From: Thermoplasmata archaeon
GTDB lineage: Archaea > Thermoplasmatota > Thermoplasmata > Thermoplasmatales > GCA-001856825
Reading direction: 5' to 3'
DNA length: 64,000 bases
Assembly: GCA_023256475.1 (NCBI GenBank)
Contig: JAGDXP010000012.1
Span: 124,001 to 188,000 of the forward strand
Part shown: positions 9,798 to 20,800 of the stretch, in pieces
Position numbering within the stretch: the stretch's first letter is position 1
Layout of the letters: the number at the start of each line of letters is the position of its first letter
Notes under the pieces: generated by a model
What the model was told of the DNA's origin: nothing
The model's database searches: none
What the model saw: the letters and a program-made list of their open reading frames with translations, nothing else
Translations under genes and position numbers: made by a program

Positions 9798-11552
9798 ATG
9801 GGAAAGATAGTTAGGATTGCTGGTCCAGTAGTGACTGCGGAAGATATACAGGGTGCCAAGATGTACGATGTGGTAAGGGTCGGCGAACTCGGCCTGGTTG
9901 GGGAAATCATAAGGATAGAAGGAAACAGATCCACAATACAAGTTTATGAAGATACAAGCGGATTAAGGCCTAATGAGAAGGTTGATACTACAGGCAGGCC
10001 ACTCTCGGTATTGCTAGGCCCAGGTATAATGAAATCTATTTACGATGGAATACAAAGGCCCCTGGACGTCATTAGATCTTCTGGTGGAGATTTCATAAGG
10101 AGAGGTCTATATCCAGATCCAGTTGATATGAATAAGTATTGGGATTTTATTCCCACTGCAAAGAAGGGAGAACACTTAACTGGTGGAGATATTCTCGGAA
10201 AAGTGCAAGAGACATCTTTGATTGAAAATAGGGTTATGGTTCCTCCGGGGATAGAAGGAGACCTTGTAAGTATAGATGAAGGAAAATTCAAGGCTTTGGA
10301 TACAATAGGTTATCTTTCCACAAAGAACGGCTTGGTGGAATTAAAATTATCCCACTATTGGCCAGTTAGGCAACCAAGGCCGGTTAAGGGTAAGCTACCT
10401 CCAAATATACCTCTAATTACTGGGCAAAGGGTCATTGACACATTTTTCCCTGTTGCTAAAGGTGGAACTGTTGCCGTTCCGGGACCATTTGGATCTGGAA
10501 AAACAGTTGTGCAACACCAATTAGCAAAATGGGCTGATTCAGACGTTGTGGTTTATGTTGGTTGTGGAGAAAGAGGTAACGAGATGACGGAGATACTTAC
10601 GACATTCCCGGAATTAACTGATCCAAAATCCGGCAAACCATTAATGGAAAGAACAGTTCTGATTGCCAATACATCAAATATGCCAGTGGCAGCAAGGGAA
10701 GCATCCATTTATACTGGTGTAACCATAGCAGAGTATTTCAGAGATATGGGATATGATGTAGCCTTGATGGCAGACAGTACATCTCGATGGGCAGAAGCCC
10801 TGAGAGAAATCTCAGGAAGGTTAGAAGAAATGCCTGGTGAAGAAGGCTATCCTGCTTATCTTGGAAGAAAGCTTGCAGAATTCTATGAGAGGGCCGGAAA
10901 TTCAATAATTCAGTCCAAACAGGAGAGAAGGGGTTCAGTCACAATAATAGGTGCAGTTTCCCCACCGGGGGGTGATATTTCAGAGCCAGTATCTCAAAAT
11001 ACCTTAAGGGTTACAAGAGTATTCTGGGGATTAGATGCAAGCCTTGCACAAAGGAGACATTTCCCCTCAATTAATTGGCTTACAAGTTATTCTCTGTATT
11101 CAACTGAACTGAGAAGGTGGTTTGAGGAGAAAGTATCTCCAAGGTGGTATGAGGTTTATGCCAAGAGTATGGAGATACTTCAGAAGGAAAGCGAATTGCA
11201 AGAAGTTGCACAACTGGTTGGTTATGATGCACTTCCGGAAAATGAGAAGGAAGTACTGGATGTGGCAAGATCCATCAGAGAAGATTTTCTGCAACAAAGT
11301 GCCTTTGATGAAGTAGATACTTATTGTCCGCTCAGAAAGCAGTACCTTATGCTGGATGCCATAATAAAAATGGATGAATTGGAAAGATATGCAGTCAGCA
11401 AAGGAATCACGGTATCGGAACTTCAATCGTTGCCATTTAGAGAGAAACTATCAAGGTTCAAAGAGGTAAAATATGATCAAGTTGAGGATTACTACAATGC
11501 ACTAATAAAGGAAATGCAGCAAGAGATTATGGGGAGGGCTGAGCAAAAATGA
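9798..11552 (+). CDS. atpA: A-type ATP synthase catalytic subunit A
   Basis: P-loop [50 protein letters not shown]; no intein. Confidence 0.97.
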   Translation: MGKIVRIAGPVVTAEDIQGAKMYDVVRVGELGLVGEIIRIEGNRSTIQVYEDTSGLRPNEKVDTTGRPLSVLLGPGIMKSIYDGIQRPLDVIRSSGGDFIRRGLYPDPVDMNKYWDFIPTAKKGEHLTGGDILGKVQETSLIENRVMVPPGIEGDLVSIDEGKFKALDTIGYLSTKNGLVELKLSHYWPVRQPRPVKGKLPPNIPLITGQRVIDTFFPVAKGGTVAVPGPFGSGKTVVQHQLAKWADSDVVVYVGCGERGNEMTEILTTFPELTDPKSGKPLMERTVLIANTSNMPVAAREASIYTGVTIAEYFRDMGYDVALMADSTSRWAEALREISGRLEEMPGEEGYPAYLGRKLAEFYERAGNSIIQSKQERRGSVTIIGAVSPPGGDISEPVSQNTLRVTRVFWGLDASLAQRRHFPSINWLTSYSLYSTELRRWFEEKVSPRWYEVYAKSMEILQKESELQEVAQLVGYDALPENEKEVLDVARSIREDFLQQSAFDEVDTYCPLRKQYLMLDAIIKMDELERYAVSKGITVSELQSLPFREKLSRFKEVKYDQVEDYYNALIKEMQQEIMGRAEQK

Positions 11553-12928
11553 GTGATATAATTTATAAAAATGTTACAAAGATTTCAGGTCCACTTCTAT
11601 TCGTGGAAGGAGTTGGGTCCGTAGGTTATAACGAACTTGTGGAAATAAGATTACAGAACGGTGAAAGGAGAACTGGCCAGGTTCTCGAATCAAGGAAGGG
11701 GCTAGCCATCGTTCAGGTATTCGGCCAGACAACAGGTCTTGACGTTGGGAACACATCAGTAAAATTTTTAGGAGAAACGGCAAGAGTCCCTGTTTCTGAT
11801 GAAATGCTAGGAAGAATATTCAACGGCATTGGGGAACCAAGAGATAATCTAGGTCCCATAATCGCATCTGAAAAGAGGGAAATTGTTGGGGAGGCAATAA
11901 ATCCATATTCTAGGGAAGAACCATCAGAATTCATAGAAACCGGTATATCCACTATAGATGGGATGAACACGCTTGTTAGGGGGCAGAAGCTTCCAATCTT
12001 TTCAGGTTCAGGGTTGCCACATAACAGGCTAGCAGCCCAAATAGCAAGACAGGCGAAAGTTTTGTCGTCAAGCGAAGGCTTCTCTGTGGTATTTGGTGCC
12101 ATGGGTATAACTTCTGAAGAAGCAAATTTCTTCATAGAAGAGTTCAGAAACACAGGAGCCTTGAATAGGTCTGTTCTGTTCTTGAACCTTGCCTCAGATC
12201 CTTCCATGGAAAGAATAATCCTCCCCAGAGTTGCACTGACAACAGCAGAATATCTTGCATATGAGAAAGATATGCATGTATTAGTTATTTTAAGTGATAT
12301 GACAAACTATTGCGAAGCATTGAGAGAAATATCAGCGGCAAGAGAAGAAGTTCCTGGCAGGAGAGGATATCCTGGCTACATGTATACTGACCTGTCTACC
12401 ATTTACGAAAGGGCAGGTAAGATAAGGGGAAGAAATGGATCAATTACACAGCTTCCAATCTTGTCAATGCCCTCAGATGATATGACTCATCCTATTCCTG
12501 ATCTGACAGGATACATCACAGAGGGGCAGATTGTTCTATCTAGAGATCTACACAGGAGAGGAATATATCCACCAGTTAATGTTCTTCCATCATTATCCAG
12601 GTTAATGAACCAGGGTATAGGAAAGGGGAGGACAAGAGAGGATCACAGGGGTGTTGCTGACCAGCTTTATTCATCTTATGGGAGAGGGGTTGATTTAAGG
12701 AGCTTAGCAGCTATAGTGGGGCAAGAAGCATTAGGCAAAGATGATAGGCTCTATCTGGAATTCGCAAATAAGTTCGAGGAGAAGTTTGTTTCACAGGGGT
12801 ATGATGAGGATAGAAGTATTGAGAGAACCCTGGAAATAGGGTGGGAGTTGCTATCAATGTTCCCAGAGAGGGAGCTCAAGAGAGTGAAGAAGGAGTATAT
12901 TGAGAAGTATGGAAAATTGGTGAAATAA
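11549..12928 (+). CDS. atpB: A-type ATP synthase subunit B
   Basis: [56 protein letters not shown] overlap with atpA. Confidence 0.97.
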   Translation: MSDIIYKNVTKISGPLLFVEGVGSVGYNELVEIRLQNGERRTGQVLESRKGLAIVQVFGQTTGLDVGNTSVKFLGETARVPVSDEMLGRIFNGIGEPRDNLGPIIASEKREIVGEAINPYSREEPSEFIETGISTIDGMNTLVRGQKLPIFSGSGLPHNRLAAQIARQAKVLSSSEGFSVVFGAMGITSEEANFFIEEFRNTGALNRSVLFLNLASDPSMERIILPRVALTTAEYLAYEKDMHVLVILSDMTNYCEALREISAAREEVPGRRGYPGYMYTDLSTIYERAGKIRGRNGSITQLPILSMPSDDMTHPIPDLTGYITEGQIVLSRDLHRRGIYPPVNVLPSLSRLMNQGIGKGRTREDHRGVADQLYSSYGRGVDLRSLAAIVGQEALGKDDRLYLEFANKFEEKFVSQGYDEDRSIERTLEIGWELLSMFPERELKRVKKEYIEKYGKLVK

Positions 12929-13569
12929 TGGAGCTATCCAATATTAGACCCACCAGGATGGAATTACTGAGGACGAAGTCAAGAATAAGGTTAGCCAGAA
13001 GAGGACTAGAGCTTCTAAAGCTTAAAAGGTCTTCTCTAATAATGGAATTCTTCAAAATAGTAAGAGACGTTAAGGGCCTAAAATTGGATTTACATAATGA
13101 TGTAGTTAAGGCTATCAAGAGTGAGAGGCTTGCGGAAATAATGTCAAGTGCAATACTTATAGAGAGCCTTGTTCTTCTGCAGAAGCCTACTAACGTAAAT
13201 GTGGGAATTAAGAACGTCATGGGCGTAAGGATACCTGAGGTTTCAGTAAGATACGGAGAGACATTTATAAATAAATACTATGAAAATATTTCACTCCCTT
13301 CATCTCTATTGGAAACAAGGAGACAGTTTGAAAAGCTTTTACAGGAATTGATTGTGATCGCCGAAAAGGAAATAGCAATGCGAAAACTTCTACTGGAAAT
13401 TGATAAGACAAAGAGAAGGACTAACTCCATTGAAAACGTCCTGATCCCAAGATTAGTGGCAACCTCAAATTACATAAAGATGAGACTTGATGAAATGGAC
13501 AGGGAGATGTTCATAACACTGAAGCTCATAAAGGGTAAGATTGAAGAAAGGGGGGAGGTTATTGAATAA
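12928..13569 (+). CDS. atpD: A-type ATP synthase subunit D
   Basis: IRPTRMELLRTKSRIRLARRGLELLKLKRSSLI...RRTNSIENVLIPRL. Confidence 0.92.
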   Translation: MELSNIRPTRMELLRTKSRIRLARRGLELLKLKRSSLIMEFFKIVRDVKGLKLDLHNDVVKAIKSERLAEIMSSAILIESLVLLQKPTNVNVGIKNVMGVRIPEVSVRYGETFINKYYENISLPSSLLETRRQFEKLLQELIVIAEKEIAMRKLLLEIDKTKRRTNSIENVLIPRLVATSNYIKMRLDEMDREMFITLKLIKGKIEERGEVIE

Positions 13570-13672
13570 TGTTTCTAAATTCATGACCGTATATTATATA
13601 ATAATGGGAATAAACATAGCCACATTTTTAATGGCTATGATATTGATCTGGGGGTGGTTAATTGGGAAGTGA
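13562..13672 (+). CDS. Candidate 29-36 aa single-TM microprotein between atpD and atpH
   Basis: TTG 13562 (or ATG 13583): (M/L)NNVSKFMTVYYIIMGINIATFLMAMILIWGWLIGK*; overlaps atpD stop and atpH start. Confidence 0.5.
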   Translation: MNNVSKFMTVYYIIMGINIATFLMAMILIWGWLIGK

Positions 13673-13970
13673 TATTGATACTTTAAAGACTATTAAGTTA
13701 AAGGAGCAGGAAGCAGAGAAGAGATTGAATGAGGCGAAGCAAAAGGCTTTGAATATAGTAGAAGAAGCAAAACGCAGGGCAGATTCGATTATTAAAAAAG
13801 CCGAGGAAGAAGCAAATCAATATTATGATGAATATATGGTTAACGTTAGGAAGGAAGTGGAAGAGGAAGTCAAGAAAATAAATTTAGAGAACAATGAAAA
13901 ATTATCAAAACTCAAAAGAAATATAGATCCTGAGCTTTTGGAACAGCTTATTGAGATAATTGTGGGGTGA
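13662..13970 (+). CDS. atpH: A-type ATP synthase subunit H (peripheral stalk)
   Basis: Short coiled-coil protein KEQEAEKRLNEAKQKALNIVEEAKRRADSIIKKAEEEA; directly upstream of subunit I. Confidence 0.8.
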   Translation: MGSDIDTLKTIKLKEQEAEKRLNEAKQKALNIVEEAKRRADSIIKKAEEEANQYYDEYMVNVRKEVEEEVKKINLENNEKLSKLKRNIDPELLEQLIEIIVG

Positions 13971-15901
13971 GTGAAATAATACTACCAGCAAAGATGAAAA
14001 AGATAAGAATATTTGTGCCGAAATCCAAGCTTCCAAAGACATTGGAGGCTCTACATGATTTGGGGGTTTTGCAAATTGAGCCCATAACTCTTAACCTCGA
14101 AGGGCTGAAGAATGTTGAAGCCTCTCAATTGTACAACACTGTCAATGAGTATTATAGGAAAATCAAGGGTTTAGAATCCCTGCTAGTACCTGTGGAGAGA
14201 AAGGAAAAGATCAATTTCTCTAGTCTGAATGAACTTTTAGACAAATTTAAAAGTTTACCCATCTTCGAAACTGTAATGAATTTAGCTCAAAGGGAGCAGG
14301 ATTTAAAATCGAAATTGAAGTTTAATTCTGATACGTTGGATATCTTAAAAAAACTTTCATTCTATAAAGACGATTTATCTTACTTGTGGGGAGAAAATGT
14401 ATATAGCATTCTAATAAAGAACGATGAATCATTTCTAAGCGAGGTTAAGAAGATAGATGCTGCAATCATTCCAGGGGGTGAATATTCAATTGTTGTAGTG
14501 CCCCTGAATAAAGAATCACAGTTAGGCGATCTATTGAGAAAGTATAAGGTAGAATCTTATGAAATAAGGAAATTCGAAGGTACCGTAGCAGACAACATTA
14601 AAAGGATCGAGGACGAAATTAATAAGATTAACACAGAACTAAAGGAAATTAGAAGCGAAATTCAGAAGATTTCTGAGGACTATTACAATTTAGTTGCTGC
14701 AATTAGGGAACAACTGGAGATCGAATTAAGGAAGCTAGAGGTTGTTTCAAAACTACTTGGAACGAATACAATTGCAATTATAGAAGGCTGGACACCAGAA
14801 AACAATATTACTCGAATAGAGAGCGCATTAAATCAGATTACGGAAGGTTCCATGTTGATGTTCACGGTTGAAACTGATGAAACACCCCCCACATTACTTA
14901 ATAATCCAAAAAAGATCTCATTCTTTGAATTTTTCATAAGGTTTTATTCATTACCGCAGGCTACAGAAATTGATCCGACCCTAATATTTGCCATAGTCTT
15001 CCCAATATTCTTCGGATTTATGATAGGGGATGCCGGATACGGCATAATAATACTGGTATTATCTTTATGGTTGATCCATAGGGTAGATCACCCCCCTAAA
15101 AAATCACATATACCCAAAGCAATATCGAGGTTTATATTAAGCATGATGAGCAGACGGAGCCTTAAGATTTTAGGTAAAGCCATGCTGCCAGGCGCAATTA
15201 TATCAATTGCTCTTGGAATACTATTTGATAATTACTTTGGTTTCCAATTAAATTACCCTCACTTTGAAGTCCTAAGCTCATTCGGTCTTATGAAGCTGTT
15301 GCTTTTCTCCGGATACGTAGGAGTAGCCATGGTAGACCTGGGATTGGTATTCGGTTTCATAGTAAATTTTAGAAACGGTCATATGCGGGAGGCTATAGGG
15401 AAAATTGGATGGTTGTTAATTGCCATGGGCATAGTTATTTTAGGCTTGCAAGTATTAAGACATCAATTCTCCACTGGGAATATTTCATCAATAGCTTCAC
15501 TTGTCATGATAATAGCCGGTTTAGGTATCGTTGTATACGCTGAAAAATTCCAGGCATTATTGGAAGTAACTACTATAATAAGTCATATATTGTCCTATAC
15601 TAGGCTTGTGGGCATACTTTTGGCCTCTGTAACCCTAGCTCTCGTATTTGATAATATATTCGAGGGAACTATGGGACATGGATTGATGATCATCTTTGGA
15701 ATAATTATTCTGCTAGTGGGTCAGCTTTTAAATATAGTGATAGCAATATTTGAGCCCGGAATACAGGGTGCTAGGTTGATATACGTTGAATTTTTCAGCA
15801 AATTTTACAAAGGAAACGGGAAGGAATTTAAGCCATTTGGAGGTAAAAGATCGTTCACCCTATCAAGCCTAGAAAAAAATGGTTTTCAGGAAAAACAATA
15901 A
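13967..15901 (+). CDS. atpI: A-type ATP synthase subunit I (a)
   Basis: Cytoplasmic coiled-coil N-terminus and polytopic C-terminus; PIFFGFMIGDAGYGI, ILSYTRLVGILLAS. Confidence 0.93.
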   Translation: MSEIILPAKMKKIRIFVPKSKLPKTLEALHDLGVLQIEPITLNLEGLKNVEASQLYNTVNEYYRKIKGLESLLVPVERKEKINFSSLNELLDKFKSLPIFETVMNLAQREQDLKSKLKFNSDTLDILKKLSFYKDDLSYLWGENVYSILIKNDESFLSEVKKIDAAIIPGGEYSIVVVPLNKESQLGDLLRKYKVESYEIRKFEGTVADNIKRIEDEINKINTELKEIRSEIQKISEDYYNLVAAIREQLEIELRKLEVVSKLLGTNTIAIIEGWTPENNITRIESALNQITEGSMLMFTVETDETPPTLLNNPKKISFFEFFIRFYSLPQATEIDPTLIFAIVFPIFFGFMIGDAGYGIIILVLSLWLIHRVDHPPKKSHIPKAISRFILSMMSRRSLKILGKAMLPGAIISIALGILFDNYFGFQLNYPHFEVLSSFGLMKLLLFSGYVGVAMVDLGLVFGFIVNFRNGHMREAIGKIGWLLIAMGIVILGLQVLRHQFSTGNISSIASLVMIIAGLGIVVYAEKFQALLEVTTIISHILSYTRLVGILLASVTLALVFDNIFEGTMGHGLMIIFGIIILLVGQLLNIVIAIFEPGIQGARLIYVEFFSKFYKGNGKEFKPFGGKRSFTLSSLEKNGFQEKQ

Positions 15902-15956
15902 AGGAAAATCACAAACGCTACTAATAATTTATTAATTTATACATTTTTACCTGCCA

Positions 15957-17828
15957 ATGAATGCAAGCAAATACTATGAAATACATTCAAAGGACTTGGT
16001 AAAATGGAAATACTGGAATGACGAATCTCTAAATTTGGCCAAAGAAAGCGGTAAACTTCTCTTTATAACCATTGGCTATTCCACATGTCATTGGTGCCAT
16101 GTGTTTCAAGAGGAAAATTTCCTGAATTCCGAGGTTGCGGAGATATTAAACTCAAGCTATGTACCCATATTGGTAGACAGGGAGGACAGGCCTGATGTTG
16201 ATGCATTTTATATGAAAATGGCGCAAATTATGAATGGCGGAGGGGGATGGCCCTTGAATATTATTGCGATTCCCACAGGTGAACCAGTGTTCATTTCTTC
16301 ATACCTACCCCCGGTCAGAAGGGACAACTACCCAGGATTTATTGATGTGATCTCATATTTAAGAGATATGTGGGAAAAGGATAAGTATGGACTAATCCAA
16401 TCGGCGGAAAAGGCCATAAGTTATCTAAATCTTCAGGAAAGGGAAGTTCCATCGGAAGACATATATTCAGAAACCACCGAACTAATCTCAAATGTCTATG
16501 ATAGAGAATACGGGGGGTTTGGCCAAGAGCCGAAATTTCCTTCTTACCCAATCTTGAACTATTTAATTTCATATTCACAATTAGGAAATGATTACACTTT
16601 TATGGTGGAAAGAACAATTAGGAACATGAGATATGGGGGAATATATGATCAGATAGGTAATGGCCTTTTCAGATACGCTGTGGATAAAAGATGGCAAATA
16701 CCACATTTTGAAAAGATGTTATACGATCAAGCAATGCTTTTATGGACATTGATAAGAATAAATAAGATCAAAAAAGACAATTTTTATGAAAAAATCATAG
16801 GAGAAATCCAAGAGTTCCTTGAAAGCAGTATGAAAGACCAGAGATTGGGATTATACTATTCCTCTTTGGATGCAGACTGGCACGGAGAGGAAGGCGGATA
16901 TTATTTATGGACTTTAGAAGAAATAAAAGAGGCCCTGGGTGATAAGCACGAAAATCTAAAAAATTACTTCAGATATATCGAATTCGGTAACAAAATTTTA
17001 TTGATTCCTATTCCAGGTGTGAATCTGTTTAGCGATGATTTACTAAAATTAAAGGTAGAACTTGAAAATTATAGAAGCAGAAGGGAACCCTTGGGTACGG
17101 ATGATAAAATTTTATCGGGATTAAATGCTCTCATTATGAGGATAAAATTGGATCGGATCAACAATAATCTCGACAGCAAAGGAATTCTCAACTTCCTCGG
17201 TAATTTTGAATCAGGAAATGGGAGATTGGTCAGATATATAAGAGATGGTAAAAAGTATGGTAGGGGTGTACTGGAAGATTATGCATTTATGCTAGATCTT
17301 CTCATTAGTTCGTACAACTATGTAGGTGATAAGGAGATTCTTGGAAGGGCAGTGAAGATATGTAATTATTTGAATTCCAAATTTTATGATTATGAGAAGG
17401 GAGGATACTTTATAAGTGAAGGGGAAGACGGAAAATTACCACAGAAGATAATTGATGAGTACGATAGCGTTTATCCATCAGGGAATGCAATTATGATTTG
17501 GAACCTAGAAAGATTGAAAGTACTGTTGGAAACCAATGATTTTGATCCCTATATCTCAGGGATAAGAGAAAGGTTCAGCAAATCCATGAGCAGGAATCCA
17601 CTGGGTAACATCTCTAAGATCGAGTATTCACTACTTTCAACCAAAATTTTACAGTTGAAAGGTGATCAAGGCGAGGTTAAAAAAGCACTACAATTACTTA
17701 GAAATCCTCTCAATTTTGTCGCGACCTATGGAGGAGACGACAATCTATCCATCTGCGGAGAAGGAAAATGCCTTATAGTTAAGGAGCCGGAAAACATCAT
17801 GAATTATAAATTCCAAATAATATATTGA
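15957..17828 (+). CDS. DUF255/YyaL-type thioredoxin-domain protein
   Basis: KWKYWNDESLNLAKESGKLLFITIGYSTCHWCHVFQEENF; GGGGWPLNIIAIPTGEPVF; FEKMLYDQAMLL. Confidence 0.92.
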   Translation: MNASKYYEIHSKDLVKWKYWNDESLNLAKESGKLLFITIGYSTCHWCHVFQEENFLNSEVAEILNSSYVPILVDREDRPDVDAFYMKMAQIMNGGGGWPLNIIAIPTGEPVFISSYLPPVRRDNYPGFIDVISYLRDMWEKDKYGLIQSAEKAISYLNLQEREVPSEDIYSETTELISNVYDREYGGFGQEPKFPSYPILNYLISYSQLGNDYTFMVERTIRNMRYGGIYDQIGNGLFRYAVDKRWQIPHFEKMLYDQAMLLWTLIRINKIKKDNFYEKIIGEIQEFLESSMKDQRLGLYYSSLDADWHGEEGGYYLWTLEEIKEALGDKHENLKNYFRYIEFGNKILLIPIPGVNLFSDDLLKLKVELENYRSRREPLGTDDKILSGLNALIMRIKLDRINNNLDSKGILNFLGNFESGNGRLVRYIRDGKKYGRGVLEDYAFMLDLLISSYNYVGDKEILGRAVKICNYLNSKFYDYEKGGYFISEGEDGKLPQKIIDEYDSVYPSGNAIMIWNLERLKVLLETNDFDPYISGIRERFSKSMSRNPLGNISKIEYSLLSTKILQLKGDQGEVKKALQLLRNPLNFVATYGGDDNLSICGEGKCLIVKEPENIMNYKFQIIY

Positions 17829-17878
17829 ATCTATCAGTAAAGATTTTAATGCTAGTTTCTTTACACCTTGATATTTAG

Positions 17879-20800
17879 GTGGATTTAATGGGTGGTGCAG
17901 AACAAACTACTATGACAAGGATTGCAAGAATCAAATCATACATTGCCAAGAATTACATTGGAATTACCCTGGTGCTATCCTTCTTCTTATCCCTATTTCT
18001 CAGTTCATTTTATATAATAGGGGTAGCAGTTAAGGGGAATTTTGCGGTCTCAGGCGGTTCAGATGCATATTATAATATGAGGATAATACAATATATATTG
18101 GCGACGCACCACCAGCTTTTATTCGATCCATTATTGAATTATCCTATTGGATTGGAAAACCCGAGACCTCCGTTCTTCCACTGGCTCGCAGTGTTGCTAG
18201 GGTATGCTTTCTCTCCGTTTCTCGGAGGAGTTTATAAATCCACAATGACCATGTTCTTACTTGAGACAGCCATTGGAGGAGCGTTCATTGTTTTCCCTAC
18301 ATATCTTCTTGGCAAAGAAGTATTTAATAAAAAGGTAGGCCTAATCGGCGCTATTTTAGCTGCATTGAGCCCATTAACATTGATGAAATCCATAGCTTCC
18401 ATTGGGCTATTTGATATTTTTACAGCTTTATTTGCCATTATGATGATATATTTCTTTTTAAAGGCAGTAGACACATTCAAGGAGGTTGAGGGATCGAATA
18501 TTAGTATTAGGATAATCAAATCAATTAAAGCCAATAGAATATCAATTTTATACTCAATACTCGGGGGGGTTAGTCTAGCCGCCTCCATGTTGACATGGGT
18601 TGGAACCATATCAGTGGCGCTAATAATAGTTGGAGTAGGAATAATTCAATTGATAATTAACACTATTAGAAGAAAATCCAATCTTGCATTCTTTGTACCT
18701 TCATTGTTTTATTCAGTAGGATTCATTTTGGCACTTCCCTGGTATTACGAAACCGGATTCATTTTTAGGTGGACACCAGTATTTCTAGTCTGGTTGTTGC
18801 TCATAATATCATCATTATTTGTTATAATATTGGAAAAGAAACCTTGGATAATAACAATAGGAAGCTACATACTGCTGGTGGCAGCAGCAATTGTTATTGT
18901 ATACTTCAAGGATAATTCCCTATTGCAGAGCATTATTTCAGGGCAACACTATTTCATCAAGAACAAGATTTATGATACCATAGCTGAAGCACAGGCTTTA
19001 CCTCTTGGGGAAGATATAATGGAATTTGATCCTTTCATGTTCTTTGCATCCCTAGTTGCCATCGGCGTCCTTATATATAAATGGATAAAGATTAAGGATT
19101 TCAAGACGACGTTGATTTTGTTCTATTCAGCTGGAATTATATTTATATCCATGATAGCTTCTAAGTTCCTTTACTTTGGAGCATCCGCCACAGGAATATT
19201 AACTGCATATATGATAGTTGAAGGCTTCAATAAACTTGGCTGGCACGAATCATTGGATAAAGTCAAGGGCCGTGGTATCTCAAAGGCATCTCTCAAGGAG
19301 TTAAGATTCTCTCAAATAGTTGTGATTTTAATGGTTATATTCCTATTGATAGTTCCTGCAACGTTCTATGCCCTTGACTCAGGAATACCATATAATAACA
19401 AAACACAATATGACAGGCAGATTTATAACGCTACTCCTCCATTTTTAAGGCCACAAAACTATACGCCCCCCTATTATTTGGGTGCATTTGGAGTCTCATT
19501 GGATTTGCCAAACTCTCCATGGGTAAGGGCATTGGATTGGTTTAAAAATCAAGATGCCCAATATCCACCCAATGAGAGGCCCGCATTTATATCATGGTGG
19601 GACTATGGTTTCCAAACATTGGAGCAAGGGGATCATCCGGTGATGGCAGATAACTTCCAGGACGGTATTTATCCTGCAGCTCAAATTTTGATGGCCCAGA
19701 ATGAGAGTGAAATAATTTCAGTCATGATAGCTAGGATAATAGATTATTTCAATCAATATAATCAACTGAATAACTCCACACTTAAATCAATACTAATTCA
19801 ATATTTCGGTACTTCGGGGTACCAAAAGATCGTAAATTATGAATTAAATGGGCCCAATTATATCCCAGATATATATGCCAATAGGTCATATTATGGTCCA
19901 TATGAAGATATACAGCCAGGTGATGCGAAGTACATATTAATTGAGCATTATTTGGCGAATACATTCAGCCTATCAACCATTATAAATGCCTACCAAAGCC
20001 TTGAACTAGCAACAGGATTTTACATGAACTATATTGCCGTTGATTATAGGCTATTCCCGTTCTCAGGCGTAGATACAGGTATCTTTTATGCTCCAGCTTA
20101 CCTTGGTGATTTCCAGTATATTAACGTTCAGGGGGAAATAGTTCCTATAGATTTCTACAATATAACAGTAACAGATATAAACGGAAACACCTACCCGCTG
20201 CAAGATTTCCCACCCGGTGACACTGCGGTCAGTTACAACATAAATTATCAACCAATGTTTTATAATTCCACCGTTTATAGAGTCTTCATAGGATATCCTT
20301 CGTCTGTAGTTGGAGTAAACAATTCCATTCCTGGAATATCATCCAATCTCAGATATTACTATCCCATGCAGGCATGGGGAATGCCCAATTTCGAATTGGT
20401 GTATAAGACCGTTTTCTGGAATCCTTATACAGATTACCAGAACCATTCAAATGCCTGGCAGCCTGTTTCATTGGAACAGGGTTACTATTATCTGAAACAT
20501 CACATAGGAACTGTTGATTTGAATCCTCCCGCTTCAAGCGTACTACCCAGCGATGTGGTATTTGTGGAATATTATCCTGGGGCTATAATACAAGGGAGGA
20601 TAACTGACTCTTCAGGCATGCCTATAGCAGGTGTAAGGGTAACCATAGATGATCAATACGGCATACCTCATGAATCAGTCCTCACAAATTCATCAGGATA
20701 TTATCAATTATATGCAGTTGCTGGAAATGACACTATCGTTGTTTCCACAGGCTCCTACAATAGCTTGTTCATGGTTGGCAATAATATCTTGGAAACATAC

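Noticed and set aside
10480-10530. Possible intein at the AtpA P-loop
   Set aside because: [13 protein letters not shown] is contiguous and the protein is 584 aa; no insertion.
11080-11426. Minus-strand ORFs inside atpA
   Set aside because: Antisense shadow ORFs of a conserved gene; low-complexity, no domain signal. The same applies to most 60-120 aa antisense ORFs in the track.
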